Made by a program: the position numbers and the translations under genes. From Alloscardovia theropitheci (GTDB lineage: Bacteria; Actinomycetota; Actinomycetes; Actinomycetales; Bifidobacteriaceae): a stretch of DNA of 64,000 nt. The notes beneath the pieces are model-generated. The model did no database searches. It was not told where the DNA came from and was given only the letters and a program-made list of their open reading frames with translations. Where the stretch lies: assembly GCF_004332295.1 (NCBI RefSeq), contig NZ_RXLP01000004.1, forward strand, positions 62,001 through 126,000, written 5' to 3'. Each line of letters begins with the position of its first letter. Position 1 is the stretch's first letter. Positions 18,434 to 27,413 of this stretch are shown here, piece by piece.

Positions 18434-21055
18434 ATGACTTTTGAAGAGAATCTTAGCCCATCTCAAAGATATGCCGCTTTTCGTAAGCGACGAGCTCAAG
18501 AAAAGAGCATTGTAGGCATTTTTTCTGAATCTTTACCTTTCGAGATGGATGACTTCCAAAGAGATGCCTGTTCAGCACTGAGTAACGGGCATAATATTCT
18601 CGTCGCTGCTCCAACCGGAGCTGGTAAAACAGTTATTGCTGATTTTGCTATTTATCTGGCGCAGTATGAGAATGTTAAAGCATTCTATACTACTCCTATA
18701 AAGGCTTTAAGCAACCAAAAGTATCACGAGCTAGTTGATCTTTACGGTAATGATAGGGTAGGTCTTCTCACCGGGGACATGTCTATCACCCCTGATGCAG
18801 ACATTATCGTAATGACGACAGAAGTTTTACGTAACATGCTTTATGAGCGTTCAACTACACTCGATGCATTACGATACGTCATTTTAGATGAAGTTCATTA
18901 TCTTGCTGATCGCATGCGTGGACAGGTGTGGGAAGAAGTTATCATCCATCTTCCACAAACTGTAAAGATTATTGGATTATCAGCAACAGTTTCAAATGTT
19001 GAAGATTTCAGTGCATGGATTCGTTCTGTACGCGGAGACACCACACTTGTTATGACGGAGAAACGTCCTGTCGAGCTTCTTCAGCATGTGATGATTCAGG
19101 AGAGTCCACGCAAAGAACCTGAGATTTTTGATTTATATCGTTCGCCGAACTCTGAGAAAATTAATCCTTCGCTTATTCAGGCTCTTAATAATCTGGATCA
19201 GATAGCACGTAGCAAATCAAAAAAACTAGAGGGAAAGCCTTTCGGATACACTAAGAAAGGCCGCAAGCGTGTCTCTCGACAAAATATCGGTCCGATAAGG
19301 CACAATACGCCTAAGCGCTGGGCGGTAATCGACGAACTCGATTTTCTCGATATGCTTCCAGGTATTTACTTTATCTTTTCCCGAAATGGATGTGATAAAG
19401 CAGTTTCGCAATGTCTCCAAGCTGGTTTGGAACTTACAACTGAAGATGAAGTTCGCCAAATTCGTCATATTGTAAATGAAATGATTGATGGCCAGCTCAC
19501 GCCAGACGAGATGAAGGCCTTACATTTTCCGCAATTTTTAGCGTCTCTTGAGCTTGGTTTTGCCTCTCATCATGCCGGAATGATTACACTCTTTAGGCAT
19601 ATCGTTGAGGCATTGTTTGAGAAAGGGCTTATAAAAGTCGTTTTCGCTACCGAGACGCTTGCTTTAGGCATTAATATGCCTGCGCGCACGGTAATTGTGG
19701 AAAAGCTTGAAAAATATAATGGGGTAGGACATGTCTCTCTAACTCCTGGAGAATTTACCCAGCTTACAGGACGTGCTGGCAGACGCGGAATAGACACGAT
19801 TGGTCATGCACTAGTTGTAGATCATAACGGTTTTGAACCGTCTGCCATGGCTAATTTGGCTTCGAAACGTGTCTATCCTTTACATTCAAGCTTTGCTCCG
19901 TCATTTAATACGGCGGTAAATCTTCTCCATACTCACACTCTTGAGGAAACACATGCCACCCTTGATAAATCGTTTGCTCAATGGGAAGCTAATGCTTCTG
20001 CAGACAGTTTATATGGAATGATTGAAGATACTCATCGTATAGTTTCTGACTATGAGCGTGCAATGCATTGTAGTCGTGGAAATTTTGCTGAATTCATGCG
20101 CATTCGTATGAAAATTTCTGATATTGAAAAGCGGGATAGACGAGTCCTCAAAACACGAGTTTTTACTTCTGATAAAGCTCGTAAAAAAGCATTCGCAGAA
20201 CTTGATAAACGTCTATCAGCCTTGCGCTCAAAGGAACATAATCATCCTTGTAAGGCGTGCCCTGATTTTGCTGAACATATACGATGGGGACATCGATGGG
20301 CACGGCAAACGAGGGAATTAGAGCGTCTAGAAAATCGTTTTGCTTCACGTACACAGTCTGTTTCACGCCATTTTGATCGCATATGTGACGTTTTAGAGCA
20401 TATGGGCTATATAACCAGAGATGATGATTTTGCGTATACTGGTTATCTTACTTCTAAACCTTACCAATACGATGCCTCTGCATATAGCAATCAGCACAAA
20501 GCGCAGGGGGAGAAGCGTACAGAACTTGTCCTCACTGAGAAGGGTGAGGTGTTACGACACATTTATAGTGAGAATGATATTCTCCTTGCTCAGTGCATAA
20601 TGGATGGCATCTTCGATAACCTTACTGCTGAGGAATGTGCCGCAGTGATGTCTGCGTTTATCTATGAATCTCGACATGATTCGCCAAGCGAGCCGGCTCA
20701 TCTTCCGGGAGGAGCTAAAGGAACGATAGCAAACGCTATTAGTTCTATCAAATCTCATGATATACGTATACATCTTATTTTCGAATCATTCGATCTGGAT
20801 ACACCATCAACTATCGATTATGGTTTAGTAGAGATAATGTTTAATTGGGTTACTGATAAACCGCTTACTGAAATTCTACGCTCGAGTGATTTAACAGCTG
20901 GTGATTTTGTACGTGCTTGTAAACGCGAAACTGACGTCCTTCGTCAGATTGCAAATATCGCACAATTACGCGGTAACACACAACTTAAAGATATCGTCCT
21001 TCAAGCAAGTGACCTGGTAAACCACGGAATTGTGGCGCTTAATCCGTTAGATTAA
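18434..21055 (+). CDS. helY: HelY-type Ski2-like DEVH-box RNA helicase
   Basis: Superfamily 2 helicase of 873 residues. Walker A APTGAGKT is at residues 59-66, motif Ia TPIKALSNQKY, motif II DEVH at 152-155, motif III SATVSN, and motif VI QLTGRAGRRG. The C-terminal half holds the Ski2-like helical region and a CKACPDF cysteine pair. Actinobacterial HelY usually lies by pafBC and tat genes, as here next to the PafBC-like gene. Its role is probably RNA unwinding or decay, inferred from the family. A second, distinct Ski2-like helicase is at 56366-59023. Confidence 0.88.
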   Translation: MTFEENLSPSQRYAAFRKRRAQEKSIVGIFSESLPFEMDDFQRDACSALSNGHNILVAAPTGAGKTVIADFAIYLAQYENVKAFYTTPIKALSNQKYHELVDLYGNDRVGLLTGDMSITPDADIIVMTTEVLRNMLYERSTTLDALRYVILDEVHYLADRMRGQVWEEVIIHLPQTVKIIGLSATVSNVEDFSAWIRSVRGDTTLVMTEKRPVELLQHVMIQESPRKEPEIFDLYRSPNSEKINPSLIQALNNLDQIARSKSKKLEGKPFGYTKKGRKRVSRQNIGPIRHNTPKRWAVIDELDFLDMLPGIYFIFSRNGCDKAVSQCLQAGLELTTEDEVRQIRHIVNEMIDGQLTPDEMKALHFPQFLASLELGFASHHAGMITLFRHIVEALFEKGLIKVVFATETLALGINMPARTVIVEKLEKYNGVGHVSLTPGEFTQLTGRAGRRGIDTIGHALVVDHNGFEPSAMANLASKRVYPLHSSFAPSFNTAVNLLHTHTLEETHATLDKSFAQWEANASADSLYGMIEDTHRIVSDYERAMHCSRGNFAEFMRIRMKISDIEKRDRRVLKTRVFTSDKARKKAFAELDKRLSALRSKEHNHPCKACPDFAEHIRWGHRWARQTRELERLENRFASRTQSVSRHFDRICDVLEHMGYITRDDDFAYTGYLTSKPYQYDASAYSNQHKAQGEKRTELVLTEKGEVLRHIYSENDILLAQCIMDGIFDNLTAEECAAVMSAFIYESRHDSPSEPAHLPGGAKGTIANAISSIKSHDIRIHLIFESFDLDTPSTIDYGLVEIMFNWVTDKPLTEILRSSDLTAGDFVRACKRETDVLRQIANIAQLRGNTQLKDIVLQASDLVNHGIVALNPLD

Positions 21056-21150
21056 TGCTTATAACTGAATAGTATAAAGAACAGGAATAATACTTCCGTC
21101 TGCTGTGTTTTGTACGGTAGATAGTAAAAGAAAACAAGGAGAAAAAGGTC

Positions 21151-21498
21151 ATGGCAGAACGCAGCCTTCGTGGTATGAGTATCGGTGCCAAGTCTCTCGA
21201 ATCTGACGATAACGTTGAGTTCGCAGAGCGCACTGAAGTGGCATATATTTGCCCTCTCGGACATAAAACAATTTTGCCTTTATCAGCTGAGGTTGATCCT
21301 CCAGCAGAATGGGAATGTCGTTGCGGACGAACCGCAAAAATTGAAAATGGTGAGAATGAAGAGGCTGATGAAATTACAAAGCCAACTCGTACTCACTGGG
21401 ATATGCTTCTTGAACGTCGTTCAGAAGAAGAACTTAAGCAATTGCTGGACAAGCGTCTACAGATGAAGCGTGAAGGATGGTTCCCAGATTATGAGTAA
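21151..21498 (+). CDS. rbpA: RNA polymerase-binding protein RbpA
   Basis: Actinobacteria-specific activator (115 residues) that binds RNA polymerase and the primary sigma factor and stabilises the open complex. It begins MAERSLRGMSIGAKSLE, with the zinc-fold region C34-x3-H38 ... C56-R-C58 and the C-terminal sigma-interacting helix RTHWDMLLERRSEEEL. A strong AAGGAG ribosome-binding site precedes it in a 95-base leader. Its last 8 bases overlap the start of the HAD gene. Confidence 0.95.
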   Translation: MAERSLRGMSIGAKSLESDDNVEFAERTEVAYICPLGHKTILPLSAEVDPPAEWECRCGRTAKIENGENEEADEITKPTRTHWDMLLERRSEEELKQLLDKRLQMKREGWFPDYE

Positions 21499-22207
21499 TC
21501 GTCGTATTGTTTTACTTGATTTAGATGGAACAACTGTAGAGTCAGATCCAGGTATTTTAGCATCGGTTAAGCTTACTTTTGAGCATTTTGGAAAAGAATT
21601 ACCATCTGCCGATGAACTTCAAACCTTTATCGGGCCACCTTTACTTGATTCATTTAGTACCCACGGTTTTGAAGATAATGCACAGGATGCAGTTGATTTC
21701 TTCCGTGAATCGTACACAAAGCCTTATTTTGATGACCCACAAAGTCCTGGACAGCTTATCCCGGGATTGTACCTTAGTCGTATGTATTTTGGCTATCTAG
21801 GACAGCTTCAAAAGTTACGTGAGGCAGGATATGTACTTGCCGTGGCTACGGCTAAGCCTCAGACAGAAGCTATCAGATTGTGTCAGCATATTGATATGGA
21901 ATATTTAGTTACTGGCATTTACGGAGCTTCTGAAGGATCTGATACAAGCCGTCTGCACAAGTCTGAAGTCATCGCTTATGCATTTGAGAAGCTCAATTAC
22001 GATGAATCAGCTGGAGACCGAGCTGTTATGGTTGGCGATCGTTGGACTGATATTGACGGTGCTCACGACAATAATATTCCTGCAATCGGTGCCGGTTGGG
22101 GTTATGCAGCTCCAGGTGAATTTGAAGAGCATAACTGTGATGCTATTGCGCAAACAGTTGATGATTTACTTGATACAGTGAACGATGTATTCGCAAAAAT
22201 GGATTAG
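21491..22207 (+). CDS. HAD-superfamily phosphatase, Gph-like
   Basis: A 238-residue haloacid-dehalogenase phosphatase of the phosphoglycolate phosphatase-like group. Motif I is LLDLDGTTVE with D10 and D12; motif II is VATAKPQ; motif IV is MVGDRWTDIDGA. A helical cap lies between motifs I and II. The start at 21491 overlaps the rbpA stop by 8 bases (ATGAGTAA); an upstream in-frame ATG at 21470 is inside rbpA and less likely. The substrate is unknown. Confidence 0.88.
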   Translation: MSNRRIVLLDLDGTTVESDPGILASVKLTFEHFGKELPSADELQTFIGPPLLDSFSTHGFEDNAQDAVDFFRESYTKPYFDDPQSPGQLIPGLYLSRMYFGYLGQLQKLREAGYVLAVATAKPQTEAIRLCQHIDMEYLVTGIYGASEGSDTSRLHKSEVIAYAFEKLNYDESAGDRAVMVGDRWTDIDGAHDNNIPAIGAGWGYAAPGEFEEHNCDAIAQTVDDLLDTVNDVFAKMD

Positions 22208-22277
22208 ACGTCATATTATTCGATAATATACAGTTAGCCGATAATGTACGTTATGTCAGATTTGATGTAGTATAAAA

Positions 22278-22316
22278 ATATCCGGTGTATGATCTTCATA
22301 TACACCGGATATTTTA
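22278..22316. terminator. Convergent terminator
   Basis: ATATCCGGTGTATGATCTTC begins a hairpin that pairs with ATACACCGGATAT, with AAAAATA on the left and TTTTATTAT on the right. It lies between the converging HAD gene (+) and the MerR gene (-) and can stop transcription from both sides. Confidence 0.85.
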
Positions 22317-22349
22317 TTATTTACAAACTCATACTCTACTTTATAGATA

Positions 22350-23006
22350 CTAAATTATCTGAGCTTGATTCATTGCTCGTCTTTGCAATTCCAGCTTTCT
22401 CTTCATACGACGCTCTGCAAGTTCATCAATATTGTATACAGTCGATTGAATTTGCGATTTCTCAGAATTGCTCTCAGAAGATTCTTCGTTTTTCAGCGCT
22501 TCAGAAATTTTATGCCAAATCACGCCGACAGAAAGACCATAAACAGCGCAACCATTTTTCATTAAATCAAGCATCTCACGTTCGCTTGTACATTCATAAA
22601 TATTAATACCGTCGGAAAGGATAATAATATCTTCCAATGAGCGTGTGCTACGCTGCAACAAGAAGCTTAAAGCTACAGTGACATTATTCAAATTCACGCC
22701 TGTATCCAAAAGCTTTTTAGCGACAGCTAAAATAACGATGTCTTTAAAAGAATATAGACGACGTGAACCAGAACCTGAAGATGGAGTAATACTCGGCTCT
22801 ACTATATGCTTGCGTGCCCAGTAATCGAGCTGACGATAGGTTATTCCAGCTACTTTCGATGCTACAACTCCCCTATATCCTACTTCGCTATAGTCGGAGT
22901 CAAATTCGAAAAGCTCTCCTTGAATAGCATTATCGCTACCTAAATCGCTACGATCCGCTAAACGAACATGCAGGCTCAGCTGCGGACGTTCCATATCTCC
23001 AGACAT
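22350..23006 (-). CDS. ftsR: MerR-family regulator, FtsR-like
   Basis: A 218-residue regulator with a MerR-type winged helix (residues about 45-115: YRGVVASKVAGITYRQLDYWARK, then GSRRLYSFKDIVILAVAKKLLDTG). The residues after the helix match the single-helix dimer and C-terminal domain of actinobacterial regulators found beside GarA/OdhI. In Corynebacterium, FtsR, encoded at this place, activates ftsZ; in Mycobacterium the neighbour is Rv1828. The gene follows the FHA gene here in the same order, which is why the name is proposed. Its 50-residue C-terminal tail is charged. Confidence 0.78.
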   Translation of the reverse strand: MSGDMERPQLSLHVRLADRSDLGSDNAIQGELFEFDSDYSEVGYRGVVASKVAGITYRQLDYWARKHIVEPSITPSSGSGSRRLYSFKDIVILAVAKKLLDTGVNLNNVTVALSFLLQRSTRSLEDIIILSDGINIYECTSEREMLDLMKNGCAVYGLSVGVIWHKISEALKNEESSESNSEKSQIQSTVYNIDELAERRMKRKLELQRRAMNQAQII

Positions 23007-23102
23007 TCTCTCACCTTCTGACTTAATCTATTAGTTATTTTAGGAGGTGAATTGTGTCGATTTTGTCACTAGCACATTTTACATCAGTATAGCGTGGCGC
23101 AA

Positions 23103-23537
23103 TTATGCAGAAATAGCTGACTTAGTAAAGAAAACAAAGCGGAACCGGCCGATTATTATTTCATCTCCGCTCTTAAGAACTACGTCATCAACACGTTCTC
23201 GGTTTACATAAGTGCCATTAAGGCTACCAGCATCAACAACATGGAAAATACCGTCAACACGTTTAAAAATCGTATGTTCACGAGAAACAGTATTATCGTC
23301 GAGCAAAATATCACTCTTTGAATCTCGTCCAGCAGTTATTAAGTCAGCGTCAAGGAGATATCGAGCACCATTTGCACCACGTGTGGCAATAAGCAAAGCT
23401 GCTTGATCACCAATATGTGCTATTGTATCGATATCTTCCTGAGTAAGTGGCCTCTCACCAGTTGCCGTAATAGGAACGGTAACGGCTGGCATACCAATAA
23501 TTGTTGTCTCTCCTGCGGTTGGTATTGAAATTTCCAT
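23103..23537 (-). CDS. garA: FHA-domain protein, GarA/OdhI-like
   Basis: A 144-residue protein with a C-terminal forkhead-associated domain: GR at 70-71, SREH at 86-89 and NGTY at 107-110 are the phospho-Thr-binding residues. The N-terminus carries ETT at residues 10-12, matching the ETT phosphorylation motif by which GarA and OdhI are switched by Ser/Thr kinases such as PknB. GarA/OdhI inhibit 2-oxoglutarate dehydrogenase and control glutamate enzymes. No target gene is visible here, and the organism group lacks the full TCA cycle, so the target may differ. It sits between a DUF881 gene (4-base gap) and the MerR gene. Confidence 0.83.
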   Translation of the reverse strand: MEISIPTAGETTIIGMPAVTVPITATGERPLTQEDIDTIAHIGDQAALLIATRGANGARYLLDADLITAGRDSKSDILLDDNTVSREHTIFKRVDGIFHVVDAGSLNGTYVNRERVDDVVLKSGDEIIIGRFRFVFFTKSAISA

Positions 23538-23541
23538 ACTT

Positions 23542-24438
23542 TTATTCTACTGTCTGTGTGTACTTATATTCAAAGGTGTTTGCTACTGCAGTAATTTCCA
23601 CATCATTACTTTGTCTCACGCTCACGCGAGCTCCATAATTAACGCGCAATGATGACCCCACTCCTCCACTGATGTCTACAGCATTTTGAAGATTAGATTT
23701 ATCGCCAATAGCCTTAATAAGATATGGAGATTCGAGATATTTTCCGTCACTCATTAATCCTGAAGATGTATCAATGACATACGTTGATGTAATAACACGG
23801 ACATCGCCAATTTGTATGACCTCAGCACCTGCATTGCGCAACTCTTCAATTAGTGTAAACAGAATTGCTGCTGAAATATCGCGCTTCGAGCCCTGTGAAA
23901 TTGTTATCTCTACACCCTGACCATATGCAGGCACACGCCCGCTTATAATATCGTTCGCATCCCGATTTTCTTGAGCTACGCGTTCGATTTCCTGTTGCTT
24001 ATCAGCTGCAGTCTGGATAGACGATAGCTGCTGATTCAGCTGTGAGCGTTGCGTTTCCAATCGGGAAATTTGATTATTTGTTTCATCAAGGAGGGTTACT
24101 AATTCAGATTCACTTAGTGCTGCATACGAAGTGTCTGTAATACGCTGTTGAGCCATGAATCCATACCCCAGTAACGCTCCAAGAATAACCAGAACTATTG
24201 AGCTTATAAAACTCTTTGTATGCCTGCTATGTCGCAAAGTCTGAACAAAATCGCTCCACGTATGAATCGCACGATCTGCTCTTTGACTAATACGTTCAGG
24301 GGTAATTTGTGGGAAAATACCTGTCTGAGTATCATCTGCAACGGTATGCTTAATTGCTACTTCTTCAGACGTAACTTTACTGTTCTTAATTGAAGATTCA
24401 GATTCTTTTCGTATACGTTGTAGCTTTTTTCTAACCAT
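23542..24438 (-). CDS. DUF881 envelope protein (second copy)
   Basis: A 298-residue protein with a cytoplasmic N-terminus, one membrane helix (about residues 79-97: SFISSIVLVILGALLGYGF), a coiled-coil stretch (LLDETNNQISRLETQRSQLN) and a C-terminal DUF881 domain (VEITISQGSKRD, then LIEELRNAGAEVIQIGDVRV). Function unknown; the family occurs widely in Gram-positive bacteria beside sbp. It is a paralogue of the DUF881 gene at 24780-25772, with which it flanks the small basic protein gene. Confidence 0.82.
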   Translation of the reverse strand: MVRKKLQRIRKESESSIKNSKVTSEEVAIKHTVADDTQTGIFPQITPERISQRADRAIHTWSDFVQTLRHSRHTKSFISSIVLVILGALLGYGFMAQQRITDTSYAALSESELVTLLDETNNQISRLETQRSQLNQQLSSIQTAADKQQEIERVAQENRDANDIISGRVPAYGQGVEITISQGSKRDISAAILFTLIEELRNAGAEVIQIGDVRVITSTYVIDTSSGLMSDGKYLESPYLIKAIGDKSNLQNAVDISGGVGSSLRVNYGARVSVRQSNDVEITAVANTFEYKYTQTVE

Positions 24439-24447
24439 CGTTTCCTC

Positions 24448-24780
24448 TTAAGAACTAAAAATAAAACGACGGATAGCAGAAACATTCGAGAAAATACGAA
24501 TTCCCAAAACCACGATTACTGCTGTGGTAAGTTGCGAGCTTACGCCAAGTAAAGTGCCAATATACACGAGTAAAACTGCAATGACGACATTCGATAAGAA
24601 GGAAATGACGAAAACACGATCAGAAAAGTTTCGTTCAAAGAATGCACGCGCTGCTCCGAGAAGTGCATCAAGCGCTGCAACTACCATAATAGGAAGATAC
24701 GGTTGTAGCCATACTGGGATATCAGTATGCACAAAAAGCCCGATAACGACACCAACAATAATGCCTAGAACTGCTGCCAT
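24448..24780 (-). CDS. sbp: DUF1290 small basic protein Sbp
   Basis: A 110-residue membrane protein with three hydrophobic helices, matching the Sbp/DUF1290 family (AAVLGIIVGVVIGLF at the start; YLPIMVVAALDALLGAARA in the middle). Family members lie in cell-division or envelope gene clusters of Gram-positive bacteria; function is unknown. The ATG overlaps the preceding DUF881 stop by one base and the gene is 9 bases from the next, so the three are one unit. Confidence 0.85.
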   Translation of the reverse strand: MAAVLGIIVGVVIGLFVHTDIPVWLQPYLPIMVVAALDALLGAARAFFERNFSDRVFVISFLSNVVIAVLLVYIGTLLGVSSQLTTAVIVVLGIRIFSNVSAIRRFIFSS

Positions 24781-25772
24781 TATTCTTTTTCCTTTCGTGC
24801 ATAATCATTTACTAATGTACTCGCAGCCGGCAACTGAAGTCCACCTCTATGTGCAAAAGTAATACCTATGCCTGCAGAACGCAGCATTTGTTCCGTACGT
24901 CCTCGTGCTCGGCTGGCAGATTCCATCTGGCTTGCATCTCCTATAGCTTGTATAGTATAAGGGCTTTGAATCCCCGTAACTCCTATAAGAATAGTATCTC
25001 CTGCTGCTCGAACAGATGTTTGTGGCCCCAAGCGTAAATCGTTAACGCTTATGGCTTCAGCACCGCCAGCCCATAACAGTGAAATGATATATTGCAATTG
25101 ATTATCCGTAACTTTGGTGTTATTTTGACCATCAGTTACTCGTCCTTGGGGCGAAGAATCATTCGCGGAGACTGAATCCGTCAATGTCACTACTAATCCG
25201 TCTCCGACTACAGCACTTTGTGCTGTAGTGATATTTGTATTTTGCAATTTCTCAACAGTTTCCGCTTCACTTTGCGATTGCCGTGTAAGCCGCGATAGTT
25301 CTGAACGCTGTTGCCTAACACTATTTTCCAAACGCTGTGCATCTTGCGTAGCACTTGTAACTTGCGATGCAAGCTCCGTACGTACTTTTTCTCGAGAATC
25401 TCCTTGTAGGTTTCGCACTACTTGAGTCCCTGCTATTCCTACAGCTACACAAATCAGAAATGAGAAAAACTGCGTTATATAGCGTCGTACAGGAGTAATC
25501 GTATGAGCTGTCAATGTGGCATCTTCGAACATCGGATCCAAAGGATGCTGCATGAGGTCTTCAAGAAGCTGAGAGGAACTACGAGTACGATATCGCTTCG
25601 AACTTTCTCTCTGCTTGTCATCTGTAACAGAACGATGAGGCGAATCAATACGGTGGCGTCCAAGCTTAGTAGCCCCTGACGAAAATGCGGAACGCACACG
25701 TGTAGGCGATTCTTCCGATGCCGGAGGAATAATATGCGGAGCAGTTGAAGTATGTGAGGATTCTTCTGTCAT
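24780..25772 (-). CDS. DUF881 envelope protein (first copy)
   Basis: A 330-residue protein with a long polar, Ser/Arg-rich N-terminal cytoplasmic part (about 95 residues), one membrane helix (YITQFFSFLICVAVGIAGTQ), a coiled coil (RLENSVRQQRSELSRLTRQS) and the DUF881 domain (GLVVTLTDSVSAND; LWAGGAEAISVNDLRL). It overlaps the pgsA stop by 4 bases and the sbp start by one base. Function is unknown; topology suggests an envelope scaffold. Confidence 0.82.
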   Translation of the reverse strand: MTEESSHTSTAPHIIPPASEESPTRVRSAFSSGATKLGRHRIDSPHRSVTDDKQRESSKRYRTRSSSQLLEDLMQHPLDPMFEDATLTAHTITPVRRYITQFFSFLICVAVGIAGTQVVRNLQGDSREKVRTELASQVTSATQDAQRLENSVRQQRSELSRLTRQSQSEAETVEKLQNTNITTAQSAVVGDGLVVTLTDSVSANDSSPQGRVTDGQNNTKVTDNQLQYIISLLWAGGAEAISVNDLRLGPQTSVRAAGDTILIGVTGIQSPYTIQAIGDASQMESASRARGRTEQMLRSAGIGITFAHRGGLQLPAASTLVNDYARKEKE

Positions 25773-26467
25773 TTGTCAGTCCCTCGCCTGTTTTCTAGCT
25801 GGGCTGCTTGTACAGAGTTCGTCGCTTTATCTCCCTGAGAAAGAGCTGAATGTTGATTCTTAATCTCGTGCCGAATAAGACGGACTCCTTGACGAATATA
25901 AATTAGTCCAGCTACCCAATACAGCGCAATGCCCCACACTGCCATAGCAATGCCAATATGCCCAATTACTTGAAATAGTGGCGACGTGCCCATCCTAGAA
26001 ATCATGAGAATCGGTACATCACACATAATCATTGCAGTAGCAGTTTTCCCTACAAAATGAACAGGTAAAGGACCATAATCATACTGAGCAAGGATAAAAA
26101 CGAGAACCGCAAGAACAGCTTCACGAGAAGCGACAACGATAATAAACCACCATGGAATAATATTCGCAAATCCAAGAGCTAAAATTGAAAAAACTATTAA
26201 AAGTCTGTCAGCTAGTGGATCAAGAATTTGCCCAAGCTTTGTTATTTGATTAAGCGTACGAGCTAAATAACCATCGAGAGCATCAGAAAGTGCTGATATC
26301 GCAAGAACTACAAGACCAGCAAATAGGTGTCCTTTATCAATAAGTAATGCGATAACTGGAATCGTAAGAAGCCGTATTAAGCTCACAAAATTTGGCCAAG
26401 TAATAATCTTGTTACTCGGCTTGAGTTTAAGCGTTAATTCATCTTCCTCAGTAATTTGTTCGTCCAT
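25769..26467 (-). CDS. pgsA: CDP-diacylglycerol–glycerol-3-phosphate transferase
   Basis: Membrane enzyme (232 residues) for phosphatidylglycerol-phosphate synthesis. The motif is canonical: D62-x2-D65-G66-x2-A69-R70-x8-G79-x3-D83-x3-D87. Four or more hydrophobic helices follow. It is the first gene of the cluster pgsA–DUF881–sbp–DUF881–FHA–MerR and overlaps its neighbour by 4 bases. Unlike the copy at 1173-1811 it keeps the Arg of the motif. Confidence 0.88.
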   Translation of the reverse strand: MDEQITEEDELTLKLKPSNKIITWPNFVSLIRLLTIPVIALLIDKGHLFAGLVVLAISALSDALDGYLARTLNQITKLGQILDPLADRLLIVFSILALGFANIIPWWFIIVVASREAVLAVLVFILAQYDYGPLPVHFVGKTATAMIMCDVPILMISRMGTSPLFQVIGHIGIAMAVWGIALYWVAGLIYIRQGVRLIRHEIKNQHSALSQGDKATNSVQAAQLENRRGTDK

Positions 26468-26587
26468 TACACTCTATTGTACGTTCAACCTCTACAAATG
26501 GATACATTAGACAAGAATATGTCGTCAGATTAGCCAATTTTATTTAAAAGTTGCTCTTGTATCTTATAAATGTGTCCGTAACTCAAT

Positions 26588-26655
26588 AATAAATTCCCAT
26601 ATATGAACACTACTTATGCATATTCATAAGCACTATCCATACATGGGAATTGAAA
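26588..26655 (-). terminator. Terminator after rpe
   Basis: AATTCCCAT (26592-26600) pairs with ATGGGAATT (26643-26651), enclosing an inner stem CTTATG/CATAAG at 26613-26630. Read on the minus strand it is followed by TTATTATTGA. It lies 8 bases past the rpe stop. Confidence 0.65.
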
Positions 26656-26658
26656 AAA

Positions 26659-27324
26659 CTATGCTCTGAAAGCCTTCTCAGCTTCTTGACGAATGGATGC
26701 AATTGCTTGTGCTGGATCGTCAGCTCCATAAACAGCAGAACCAGCTACCAATACGTCAGCACCTGCTGCAGCTACAATAGCTGCAGTTGATGGGCTTACT
26801 CCCCCATCAACTTGAATCTTAGTTTTCAAACCACGACGAGTAATTTCATCGCGAAGACGACGAACCTTATTCATCTGGTTATCAAGGAACTTCTGTCCTC
26901 CAAATCCAGGCTCTACCGTCATGATGAGAATCATGTAGAATTCGTCCAAGATATCAAAAATTGGTTCAACTGGCTCAGCTGGACGTACAGCAAAGCATGC
27001 ACGAGTACCCATATCATGGAGCTGGCGTGCTAAGCGCACAGGTGCATGAGCTGCTCCCATGTGGAATGTAACAGAGTCAGCGCCGGCCTTTGCAAATTCA
27101 GGAGCCCAACGGTCAGGATCTTCAATCATTAAGTGCGCGTCTACTGGAATAGGACTTACTTCACAAATTCGCTTGACGATTGGCTCCCCTAAAGTCAAGT
27201 TTGGAACGAAATGATGGTCCATAACATCTACATGAACTAAATCAGCCGTCGAGATGGCTTTGAGCTCGCGTTCAAGATTAACGAAATCCGCAGATAAAAT
27301 ACTTGGTGCAATTTGAATAGTCAT
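26659..27324 (-). CDS. rpe: Ribulose-phosphate 3-epimerase
   Basis: TIM-barrel enzyme (221 residues) interconverting ribulose-5-phosphate and xylulose-5-phosphate, which feeds the bifidobacterial fructose-6-phosphate phosphoketolase pathway. Signature stretches are APSILSADFVNLERE, HVDVMDHHFVPNLTLG, VDAHLMIEDP and VDGGVSPST; the metal ligands (His31, Asp33, the His of VDAHL and the Asp of VDGG) are present. It is the last gene of the pyrH-side series and has terminators on both sides. Confidence 0.95.
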   Translation of the reverse strand: MTIQIAPSILSADFVNLERELKAISTADLVHVDVMDHHFVPNLTLGEPIVKRICEVSPIPVDAHLMIEDPDRWAPEFAKAGADSVTFHMGAAHAPVRLARQLHDMGTRACFAVRPAEPVEPIFDILDEFYMILIMTVEPGFGGQKFLDNQMNKVRRLRDEITRRGLKTKIQVDGGVSPSTAAIVAAAGADVLVAGSAVYGADDPAQAIASIRQEAEKAFRA

Positions 27325-27342
27325 AGTACATCATATTAAACT

Positions 27343-27380
27343 TTATTGCCGACTGAATTGATTTTCAGTCGGCAATAATA
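27343..27380 (-). terminator. Hairpin between lgt and rpe
   Basis: TATTGCCGACTGA (27344-27356) pairs perfectly with TCAGTCGGCAATA (27365-27377). On the minus strand the stem is followed by AAGTTTAATATG, a weak T tract. It lies past the lgt stop and 20 bases before the rpe start, so it may end or attenuate transcription into rpe. Confidence 0.6.
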
Positions 27381-27413
27381 TCAATTTCATGAGAACTTTA
27401 AATTCCTACGATA

